Shown here in pieces: positions 1 to 5,304 of a stretch of 7,266 nt of DNA (positions within the stretch are counted from its first letter, which is position 1; each line of letters opens with the position of its first letter). Source of the DNA: JBLMZW01 sp050259035 (GTDB lineage Bacteria > Bacillota > Syntrophomonadia > Syntrophomonadales > DTU052); contig JBLMZW010000029.1 in the NCBI GenBank assembly GCA_050259035.1, forward strand, positions 1-7,266. The letters run 5' to 3'. A model generated the notes under the pieces. It saw nothing but the letters and a program-made list of their open reading frames with translations, did no database searches and was not told the origin of the DNA. The position numbers were made by a program, and so were the translations under genes.

Positions 1-1
1 G

Positions 2-286
2 GGAGAAAAGACTTCTTCTCAGTCGTATAACCCTGGAACCTACGGATCCGGGACAGCAACTACGGGGGCGGGAACCGGGGCCACAAGTTCCACTCTGGTT
101 AATATCAATACCGCCAGTATGCAGGAACTGGATGATAAATTGCCCGGAATTGGGCCGGCGTATGCTCAAAGAATAGTGGATTATCGTCAGCAGCACGGGG
201 GATTTAAATCAATAGAGGAGCTAAAAGAGGTCTCAGGTATTGGAGAAAAACGTTTTCAGCAGATGAAGGATATGGTTTGCCTTTAA
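2..286 (+). CDS. comEA: ComEA-type competence DNA-binding protein, C-terminal part (5' end outside window)
   Basis: This is the last 94 codons of a gene that enters from the left edge and ends at TAA 284-286. ComEA is a membrane-anchored double-stranded-DNA receptor of the natural transformation machinery that hands DNA to the ComEC channel. Visible residues 1-32 are a Gly/Thr/Ser/Ala-rich linker. Residues 33-94 form a typical ComEA helix-hairpin-helix domain: it starts VNINTAS, has a first hairpin LPGIGPAYAQRIVDYR and a second hairpin VSGIGEKRFQQM, and ends the protein as is usual for the family. The N-terminal membrane anchor and SLBB-like part would lie outside the window. comEC follows directly on the same strand. 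No comEB-like deaminase gene lies between them, unlike in Bacillus subtilis. The family call is secure. Confidence 0.93.
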   Translation, partial: GEKTSSQSYNPGTYGSGTATTGAGTGATSSTLVNINTASMQELDDKLPGIGPAYAQRIVDYRQQHGGFKSIEELKEVSGIGEKRFQQMKDMVCL

Positions 287-304
287 ATAATCTGGTTCTA
301 TTGT

Positions 305-317
305 AGGTGATAACATT
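305..317 (+). promoter_or_regulatory. Ribosome binding site and putative ATT start of comEC
   Basis: AGGTGA at 305-310 precedes an ATT codon at 315-317 that opens the comEC frame. No ATG, GTG or TTG in that frame lies between the stop at 288-290 and the ATG at 360. The GTG at 307 is in another frame and stops at 349. ATT is a rare initiation codon, best known from infC, so this is an inference from spacing and protein similarity. Confidence 0.45.
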
Positions 318-2588
318 AACCGTTACCTGGTCTGGATTTTTACCGGTTTAGCAGCCGGAATGGCCATAGCGGAATGGGGCGATTGGGCGTGGCTGGCCGC
401 ATCAGTCTCGCTCTTAATAATCCTTGGCCTGTTTGCCCGGTTACCCGGGATCTGGATCCTTGTCGCGGTATTACCCCTGGCTTTTGCCTTTTGGAGCTGG
501 AGTCATCCCTTGATTCCAACCGGACCAGAGCAGGAGTTTGTTAAAGTGGAAGCCCGGGTTCTGGATCATCCCGCTTCTAAGGAAGGAGATACCCGTTTCA
601 CGGGCGAACTGATTTCCAGCCGTTATCAAACCGGCACTCCTCATTTTGAACGATTTCGGGTAACTTGCGCTTTTTCAGCAAAGCTAGAAAAAGGTGATAT
701 TGTTAAACTCTACGGCAGTATGCGCCTCATTCAGAAACCCTCCAACCCAGGTGAATTCAATTTTAAAGAGTATTTCGCCCACCGAGACATCTTCTATTCA
801 CTCACGGTGCGTGATGCTTCTTCCCTTAAGGTGACCGGGCACAAGGCAGGTGCGTTAGAGAGTCTCTTTCAAGGAATGGTGAATAAAGGTTCCATGGCCA
901 TCAGAGCCAACATGGGTAAACAAGAAGCGATTCTATTAGAGGGAATGCTTTTCGGGCTGCAGGGAGAAATCAGTGAGGAGGATTTCAGCACCTTCCAAAA
1001 AACTGGGCTGGTGCATGTTTTCTCAGTTTCAGGGTTCCACGTTGGGTTTATTGTTCTCTTGGGGACCTGGCTGGGAGCCTTGCTGCGCTGGAAGAACCGG
1101 ACCCGGTTCCTCTTTCTATCGGGGCTGCTTCTATTATATGGCTCTTTGACTGGCTGGCCTGTTTCACTTGTTCGGGCGGCTCTTATGGCCTGGCTAGCCC
1201 TTCTGGCTCATTATGCGGGGAGAGAAAACCAGGCCCTGGATTCGCTTTGCCTGGCCGGAATACTGATTCTTCTGGTCAACCCCGCCAGCCTATTCGATAT
1301 CTCTTTTCAACTATCTTTTCTGGCTACCTGGGGAATTGTCTACCTGTATCCCATTATTCAAGCCCAATTCAAGCTTGAGAAGAAATGGCAGAAAGCCGTT
1401 ATGCTTGGTTTAGCGGCTCAGGTGGCTACCCTCCCCCTAGCAGCTTACTACTTTAACATGGTCTCCTTGATTTCGGTGGTGGCTAACCTAATTCTGGTCG
1501 ATGTAGCCGGAGTTGCGGTTATACTCGGTTTTATCGGTATGGTTATCGCTCAAATCAGTCAGGCCGTGGCAGCTATATTTATGATGCCCGCTGGGTTTCT
1601 GACCCTCATCGTTACCCGGGGAGTCGAAATACTGGCGAAGGTTCCAGCCAGCTATCTATGGGTGGCCAAAGCGGCACCTATATTGGTGGCGGGGGCTTAT
1701 ACCGGGATATTGATGCTATTCTTAGAGGCAACGAATCGGAGGAAAGCGTTAAGAAATGCGGGTACGCTGCTTATTATTGTTTATCTAATAGGCATACTAT
1801 GGCCCGGACAGTGGAAAGAGCCCGGCCGTTTAAAGGTGCTATTTCTTGATGTTGGTCAAGGAGACGCCATATTTATTAAGAGCCCGGGAGGTAAAACCAT
1901 ATTAGTCGACGGGGGAGGGGCGGACTACTATCAGGTGGGGAAAAAGGTAGTTCTGCCCTATTTTCGGAGGGAAGGAATAAGGTCCTTGGATTTGGCCATT
2001 AGCACACACCCCCATGTTGATCATATGCAAGGACTGCAGGAAGTCTTGGAAGAAATCCCGGCCAGTACTATTATAGCCGGGGCTGGCTGCATGCTTAAAG
2101 AATCTGCTAACCACCGGGTTACCCTAACCGGCAGCCGGGAAATCCAACTGGATAGTAAGACTATGGTGCGGGTATGGGCACCGGATAATAACGGTGAACC
2201 GGGCAACGATACTTCGGTAATTACCACTATTAAAGAGGGAAATGCCACCTTTTTGTTGACCGGAGACGCGGGAACAGGGGAGTTAGAACAGTATATGAAA
2301 GAGAATCCTGATGTTCGAGCAACGGTATTAAAGGTTGCTCATCACGGCAGCCGCAATTCCTTATATGAGCCATTTTTTGATGAAGTAAATGCCAGGTATG
2401 CGGTGATCATGGTAGGAGCCAATAACCCCTTCGGCCACCCCGACCCCCTGGTTGTAGAGGAGTTAGAAAAACACGGTATGCAGATTCTAAGGACTGATCA
2501 GAATGGAGCTATAACGTTCTTAACTGATGGGAAAGAGCTACAGGTTAGGACTGTTGAAGTCAACAAGAATAAGACCAATGACGAATAA
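315..2588 (+). CDS. comEC: ComEC/Rec2-family DNA internalization protein, probable ATT start
   Basis: ComEC is the polytopic membrane channel that carries single-stranded DNA into the cytoplasm during transformation. Counting from the ATG at 360 (742 aa), an N-terminal hydrophobic pair is followed by a DUF4131/OB-like soluble part at about 55-155. The Competence domain covers about 185-480, with VSGFHVG at 223-229 and the conserved NPASLFDISFQLSF at 307-320. A C-terminal metallo-beta-lactamase-like domain runs from 491, with FLDVGQGD 495-502, THPHVDH 549-555 (metal-ligand type), GNDTSV 615-620, LLTGDAG 632-638 and AHHGS 660-664. All key motifs are present, so the enzyme-like domain appears intact. 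The start is the open question. The frame stays open upstream to 291 and encodes INRYLVWIFTGLAAG directly before the ATG, which resembles the usual ComEC N-terminus. AGGTGA at 305-310 is well spaced for ATT at 315, giving 757 aa. The safe alternative is ATG 360, which lacks a good ribosome binding site. Confidence 0.93.
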   Translation: MNRYLVWIFTGLAAGMAIAEWGDWAWLAASVSLLIILGLFARLPGIWILVAVLPLAFAFWSWSHPLIPTGPEQEFVKVEARVLDHPASKEGDTRFTGELISSRYQTGTPHFERFRVTCAFSAKLEKGDIVKLYGSMRLIQKPSNPGEFNFKEYFAHRDIFYSLTVRDASSLKVTGHKAGALESLFQGMVNKGSMAIRANMGKQEAILLEGMLFGLQGEISEEDFSTFQKTGLVHVFSVSGFHVGFIVLLGTWLGALLRWKNRTRFLFLSGLLLLYGSLTGWPVSLVRAALMAWLALLAHYAGRENQALDSLCLAGILILLVNPASLFDISFQLSFLATWGIVYLYPIIQAQFKLEKKWQKAVMLGLAAQVATLPLAAYYFNMVSLISVVANLILVDVAGVAVILGFIGMVIAQISQAVAAIFMMPAGFLTLIVTRGVEILAKVPASYLWVAKAAPILVAGAYTGILMLFLEATNRRKALRNAGTLLIIVYLIGILWPGQWKEPGRLKVLFLDVGQGDAIFIKSPGGKTILVDGGGADYYQVGKKVVLPYFRREGIRSLDLAISTHPHVDHMQGLQEVLEEIPASTIIAGAGCMLKESANHRVTLTGSREIQLDSKTMVRVWAPDNNGEPGNDTSVITTIKEGNATFLLTGDAGTGELEQYMKENPDVRATVLKVAHHGSRNSLYEPFFDEVNARYAVIMVGANNPFGHPDPLVVEELEKHGMQILRTDQNGAITFLTDGKELQVRTVEVNKNKTNDE

Positions 2589-2637
2589 AGTATTATCAGA
2601 TTATCGGAAATATATAGAGGTGTGAAGGTCATTATGA

Positions 2638-2742
2638 ATGATGATAATGAAAGACAAATCTTTGATTTTGCTTATACCGCTTTTGGTTAACTTGTTGTTT
2701 TGGATTGTTGAAATTTTATCAAAAGCTACATTCATAAAATAA
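2638..2742 (+). CDS. Possible small single-pass membrane peptide, 34 aa
   Basis: An ATG at 2638 opens 34 codons ending at TAA 2740-2742. The peptide has a short charged start (MMIMKDK), a strongly hydrophobic stretch at about residues 8-27 (SLILLIPLLVNLLFWIVEIL), and a basic tail ending FIK. This is the shape of a one-helix membrane microprotein. GAAGGT just upstream could serve as a ribosome binding site at about 9 bases spacing. An overlapping 18-codon frame starting at ATG 2634 (MNDDNERQIFDFAYTAFG) shares the same site and is the competing reading. I do not recognise either as a family. It lies 49 bases after comEC without an intervening terminator, so read-through transcription is possible. 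It could equally be chance in AT-rich DNA. Confidence 0.3.
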   Translation: MMIMKDKSLILLIPLLVNLLFWIVEILSKATFIK

Positions 2743-2869
2743 CCTTACACTCTTTCTGCTTCTTCCCGCGCTTACATATACCTCCTTCTCGCAGGTCTTA
2801 TACTAAGAATTAAAAGCCTAAGTTTTGCACTTATAATCGATCCTCTCCAAGAAATACCTTAACTATATC

Positions 2870-2898
2870 TTGACGTGATATATCGCAGCGTGTAATAT
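2870..2898 (+). promoter_or_regulatory. SigA-type promoter of the PadR operon
   Basis: TTGACG at 2870-2875 and TAATAT at 2893-2898 are separated by exactly 17 bases. This is a near-consensus housekeeping promoter, with transcription expected to start near 2905. It points at the PadR-family gene beginning at 2963 and is overlaid by the CGTGATAT repeats annotated separately. Confidence 0.72.
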
Positions 2899-2932
2899 TA
2901 AATCACGGCGTGATATATCGAACCGTGATATA
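2874..2932 (+). promoter_or_regulatory. Probable PadR operator: three CGTGATAT repeats and a palindrome
   Basis: CGTGATATATCG occurs identically at 2874-2885 and 2909-2920, and a third CGTGATAT copy starts at 2924. The second copy is also the right arm of a perfect inverted repeat, ATCACG-G-CGTGAT at 2902-2914. The first copy overlaps the last bases of the -35 box and fills the spacer; the others sit just downstream of the expected start site. Binding there would block RNA polymerase. PadR proteins commonly bind inverted repeats in their own promoters, so autoregulation is the natural inference. The protein-DNA match itself is not shown by sequence. Confidence 0.6.
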
Positions 2933-2962
2933 AAATCCGCAGTGTAGAGAGGTGTGATCTGC

Positions 2963-3292
2963 TTGGAGTTTAAGAAAGCCTGTTCCCGGTATATCCCTAT
3001 GAGTGAGACCATGTTCTATATCCTGCTTTCCTCGAATGAGGAAAGGCATGGCTATGGTATCATGCAGCATGTCAGCGAGTTAACCGCAGAGCGTATAGTT
3101 CTGGGGGCCGGGACGATCTATTCCAGCTTATCCAAACTTGAGGGTGATGGCCTGATTAAGCCGGTCACCGAAGAGAACAGACGAAAGACTTACATTATAA
3201 CCGAACTCGGTAAACAGGTTTTGGCGGTTGAAATTAACCGGATCGCGCAGCTTTACCAGGATAGTAAGAAAGTATTGGAGGGATTGAAGTGA
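2963..3292 (+). CDS. PadR-family transcriptional regulator
   Basis: A 109-aa winged-helix repressor of the short PadR type with a single C-terminal helix. Residues numbered from the TTG start show SETMFYILLS at 15-24 (helix 1), HGYGIMQ at 29-35, and the recognition region GAGTIYSSLSKLEGDGLI at 48-65. The wing has RRKTYIIT at 73-80, and an amphipathic dimerisation helix covers about 83-109. I chose TTG 2963 because GAGGTG at 2949-2954 is spaced 8 bases before it. The in-frame GTG at 2954 would overlap that ribosome binding site (112 aa), and ATG 2999 would cut off the first helix. The stop codon overlaps the start of the next gene (GTGA at 3289-3292), so the two are translationally coupled. 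PadR plus a DUF2812 membrane protein is a recurrent Firmicutes pair. The effector is unknown; it may be a drug, a phenolic compound or a cell-envelope signal. It probably represses its own promoter. Confidence 0.9.
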   Translation: MEFKKACSRYIPMSETMFYILLSSNEERHGYGIMQHVSELTAERIVLGAGTIYSSLSKLEGDGLIKPVTEENRRKTYIITELGKQVLAVEINRIAQLYQDSKKVLEGLK

Positions 3293-3822
3293 AGAAAACG
3301 GTTTTGTTTCCCTTCTTTACAAGGGTTTCACCGGAGAAGTTTGAAGTGTGGCTGGAGGGAATGGAGAAGGACGGTTGGCATATTGATAAACTCACTCAGT
3401 GGAATGCTTTCGGTATCACTTTTAAAAAGGAAACGTCCCGTCAATACCGTTATTGCTATGATATGCAATTTACTGCCCGGGCCGATTATATGCAAACATT
3501 TAGGGATTTTGGCTGGGAGTACGTTGGGCAGGTAGCCAGTTCCCGTATCTGGCGCAAGGAGTATACCGGCAAACGACCTGATGCCTTTACTGACCGGGAG
3601 ACAAATGATGCCCGAGTCAGGCGTTTTGGTAATTCGGTCATGATTTCTGTGGCATTATCCTGGATTCTGGGTATAGGTTTGTTGTATCCGGTTTTCTTCG
3701 CATCCGCTGGTCTTCCTGACAACGATAGACTGCAGTTGATATTATGTTCTATTTTTTGTTTTGCCTTGGGATTTGGACTATTTAGTGCGCACCTACGAAT
3801 TAGAAAGGATTTAAATAAATAG
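3289..3822 (+). CDS. DUF2812-family membrane protein, PadR operon partner
   Basis: A 177-aa protein starting at GTG 3289, with GGAGGGA at 3277-3283 as ribosome binding site. Residues 1-92 resemble the DUF2812 domain: an early Phe-Pro-Phe-Phe, then WLEGMEKDGWHID at 21-33, aromatic residues through RQYRYCYD at 51-58, and FGWEYVG at 74-80 followed by a W/R/K-rich strand. A charged linker leads to two predicted membrane helices at about 114-138 and 148-167, and a short basic tail (RIRKDLNK). The biochemical role of DUF2812 is not established. In Firmicutes it is commonly encoded directly after a PadR regulator, as here with a 4-base overlap, so the pair probably senses or answers an envelope or antimicrobial signal. 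That function is inference. A terminator follows within 25 bases, so the operon appears to hold just these two genes. Confidence 0.83.
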   Translation: MKKTVLFPFFTRVSPEKFEVWLEGMEKDGWHIDKLTQWNAFGITFKKETSRQYRYCYDMQFTARADYMQTFRDFGWEYVGQVASSRIWRKEYTGKRPDAFTDRETNDARVRRFGNSVMISVALSWILGIGLLYPVFFASAGLPDNDRLQLILCSIFCFALGFGLFSAHLRIRKDLNK

Positions 3823-3846
3823 CAGTATAATAGGACTTATTAACTA

Positions 3847-3882
3847 GAGGCCGGACCTTCACGGGTTACCGGTCTCTTTTTT
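3847..3882 (+). terminator. Rho-independent terminator of the PadR-DUF2812 operon
   Basis: GAGGCCGG at 3847-3854 pairs with CCGGTCTC at 3869-3876 (8 pairs, one G-U), across a 14-base loop that can itself partly pair (ACC with GGT). Six T residues follow at 3877-3882. It lies 24 bases after the DUF2812 stop codon. Confidence 0.88.
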
Positions 3883-4203
3883 ATACCTCGGGAAAGTTTA
3901 TCCGTTCAGATGATTGAGCAAAGCGAGGAATAAAACACCTAATCGTGTGGCCCGCCGGACTGGCCGACGAGCTTTCTTATATCAAAGTCGCAACGCTTGA
4001 GGCATGAAGTTGGAGCTTACTCCTTAGAGATGCGGCCTGCCTTTTAGGGGTGCGCCAAGGGAACTGATTATAGCGCGCCTATCTGTACCTAATCGGCGGA
4101 TTAAAGAGACTTTTTACCAGAACCTGACTTGGCCTTTCAAACATAATCAACTCCAATAGTGAAAAAACTACTTAATAGATATTTTCGGAAAGGTGGTTTT
4201 TAC
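3883..4203 (+). other. Spacer between the PadR operon and the coat genes; no gene recognised
   Basis: All forward frames are broken by stops every 20-30 codons or sooner, and I find no recognisable RNA family. Small hairpins are possible: ACAC with GTGT around 3935-3948, GGCC with GGCC around 3949-3965, and GGAG with CTCC around 4012-4023. ACCTAATCG occurs twice (3937 and 4087). The composition is richer in G+C than the spacer before the PadR gene, so a decayed gene or an unrecognised leader RNA are both possible. CATAATC at 4142-4148 resembles the -10 element of sporulation sigma factors, but no convincing -35 accompanies it. Confidence 0.4.
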
Positions 4204-4425
4204 TTGACAGGCCAAAAAAGATTAGCTCCGCATGAGATGCTTGAGCTGCACGAAATCCTCAGTTTTAAAACCCTGTGTGCCAGCAAAGCCTCAGCTATGA
4301 TGAGTATGGCTCAAGATCCGGAAATTAAGAAGCTGTTACAGGATGATATCAGCTCTAGCAAGCAGCATATCCAACGGCTGGAGGATTTTCTCCGGGTCGG
4401 GTTGGAAAACCCGAGTTTAATGTAG
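4204..4425 (+). CDS. Small CotF-like spore coat protein (first of tandem pair)
   Basis: A 73-aa, wholly helical protein: the start reads TGQKRLAPHEMLELHEILSF, followed by KTLCASKASAMMSMAQDPEIK and a final helix ending QRLEDFLRVGL. The pattern L-A-P-H-E, E-L-H-E, a Lys-Thr-Leu-Cys helix, then D-P-E is typical of the short CotF-related, ferritin-like coat proteins of clostridial spore formers, which in this group are commonly about 65-75 aa. I chose TTG 4204 because AAAGGTGG lies 7 bases upstream. An in-frame GTG at 4159 would add 15 basic residues but has no ribosome binding site. The stop codon TAG is part of the AGGAGG site of the next gene, so the two are co-translated. The protein is probably deposited in the spore coat; the exact layer is unknown. 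Confidence 0.78.
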   Translation: MTGQKRLAPHEMLELHEILSFKTLCASKASAMMSMAQDPEIKKLLQDDISSSKQHIQRLEDFLRVGLENPSLM

Positions 4426-4436
4426 GAGGCGATGAG

Positions 4437-4718
4437 ATGCCAGATATATCACGGGGTTTTACTGACCAGCACATTATTATGGATTTAATGAATTCAGCTA
4501 AGCAGGGCATAAGGAGCTATGCCTGGGCGATATCTGAAACTGCAACACCTGAGCTGCGGAATGTTCTAACCCAACAACTGGCAGATGCTATTCGGATGCA
4601 TGAAGAAGTAACCAATTTTGCCATGATGAAAGGTCTATACCACGCTTACAACACCCAGGAACAAATTCAAATGGACATGCAGAATGTTCAACAAGTATTG
4701 AATATGCCGTCACAGTAA
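4437..4718 (+). CDS. CotF-domain spore coat protein (second of tandem pair)
   Basis: A 93-aa protein with AGGAGG at 4424-4429 before ATG 4437. Residues about 11-80 match the Coat F domain. One helix begins QHIIMDLMNSAKQGIRSYAW, with the hallmark SETATPELR at 33-41, then QLADAIRMHEE at 47-57, and the aromatic end MKGLYHAYN at 64-72. The tail is Gln/Met-rich. This is the short YhcQ/YraD-like form of CotF proteins, which are spore coat components with a ferritin-like helical fold. The ATG at 4432 is in another frame and stops quickly. The gene lies 11 bases after the first coat gene, so the pair is probably made together in the mother cell late in sporulation. That timing comes from family knowledge, not from a promoter I can identify. 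Confidence 0.88.
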   Translation: MPDISRGFTDQHIIMDLMNSAKQGIRSYAWAISETATPELRNVLTQQLADAIRMHEEVTNFAMMKGLYHAYNTQEQIQMDMQNVQQVLNMPSQ

Positions 4719-4816
4719 ACCATAAAGGTTAACTTTTCAGGAGGAAAGAAACCAAACCAGACCGATTTGGATCAACTAAAAGTTACTGATGGCATAATCC
4801 GAAGGAGGAACTTACA
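4719..4816 (+). promoter_or_regulatory. Leader of the YndM-like gene with nested inverted repeats and an orphan Shine-Dalgarno
   Basis: AACTTTT at 4731-4737 can pair with AAAAGTT at 4778-4784, enclosing a second pair, CCAAA 4752-4756 with TTTGG 4766-4770. A perfect AGGAGG at 4739-4744 lies inside this structure but no start codon follows at a usable distance. The true site for the next gene is AAGGAGG at 4802-4808. This could be an RNA structure or the remnant of a lost start; support is weak. Confidence 0.25.
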
Positions 4817-5167
4817 ATGAAAACAACGATGGCCTTAGTGGTTAAATTTATCGCAACCCTGGTTGGCGCCGGGTTGGCTTTTTCAGTCCTGGATAATAAC
4901 CCGTTTAGTTACGTTCTTTTGATTGCCATTGTAGGAACAGCAGTAAACTATCTGGTTGGCGACCTGGTGCTCTTGCCTGCTTTTGGTAATGCGGTTGCTT
5001 CCGTATGTGACGGGATTCTAGCCGTTGGAGTTGCCTTGATCGTAGATCTTTTCAGCCGTACCTTCAACACGGGATTTGGCAATTACGTGGTCTTTGGCGT
5101 TGTGGTACTGGTAGCAGAATATTTCTTCCATATCTATATTAAAAAATCAGATGAGGTTGCTCCCTAA
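4817..5167 (+). CDS. DUF2512 (YndM-like) four-helix membrane protein
   Basis: A 116-aa integral membrane protein with AAGGAGG at 4802-4808, 8 bases before ATG 4817. Four hydrophobic segments are visible at about 5-25, 29-53, 58-79 and 88-109. Conserved features of the DUF2512/YndM family are present: the first helix with Lys-Phe (VVKFIATL), NYLVGDLVLLP at 44-54 between helices 2 and 3, and a fourth helix ending EYFFHIYIKK. The length is at the short end but within the usual family range. The family is common in endospore formers; its biochemical role is not known. Here it stands 98 bases behind two coat genes on the same strand with no terminator between, so co-transcription during sporulation is plausible but not shown. 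Confidence 0.85.
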   Translation: MKTTMALVVKFIATLVGAGLAFSVLDNNPFSYVLLIAIVGTAVNYLVGDLVLLPAFGNAVASVCDGILAVGVALIVDLFSRTFNTGFGNYVVFGVVVLVAEYFFHIYIKKSDEVAP

Positions 5168-5206
5168 CACAGCACCTTTCCGTATGCTTCTAAGAACTGA
5201 TTAAAT

Positions 5207-5237
5207 AAAAATCCCGGCAGAATCTGTCGGGATTTTG
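5207..5237. terminator. Bidirectional Rho-independent terminator between convergent genes
   Basis: AAAATCCCGGCAG at 5208-5220 pairs with CTGTCGGGATTTT at 5224-5236, a 13-pair stem with one G-U and a 3-base loop. It ends in TTTT on the plus strand and in TTTTT on the minus strand. It therefore serves both the YndM-like gene and the minus-strand dehydrogenase gene that ends at 5305. Confidence 0.92.
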
Positions 5238-5304
5238 CGGTTTAGAAGGTATCCGCTGTTCATATACCAGGGCTTTTCTGAGGATCCTGACTATGTAGTA
5301 AAAC

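Noticed and set aside
1902..2248. Overlapping minus-strand frames of 70 and 75 codons
   Set aside because: They are antisense to the metallo-beta-lactamase-like domain of comEC, whose motifs are intact in the plus frame.
2601..2735. 44-codon minus-strand frame, and a nearby minus-strand GGAGG at about 2780
   Set aside because: The frame is low-complexity AT-rich sequence without its own ribosome binding site, and the GGAGG is followed by ATG-TAA, an immediate stop.
4050..4056. GTGCGCC, resembling the first bases of a group II intron
   Set aside because: No domain V hairpin, no reverse transcriptase and no interrupted host gene are present.
3937..4095. ACCTAATCG repeated twice, considered as repeat array or transposon ends
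   Set aside because: Only two 9-base copies in direct orientation, with no terminal inverted repeats, regular spacing or transposase between them.
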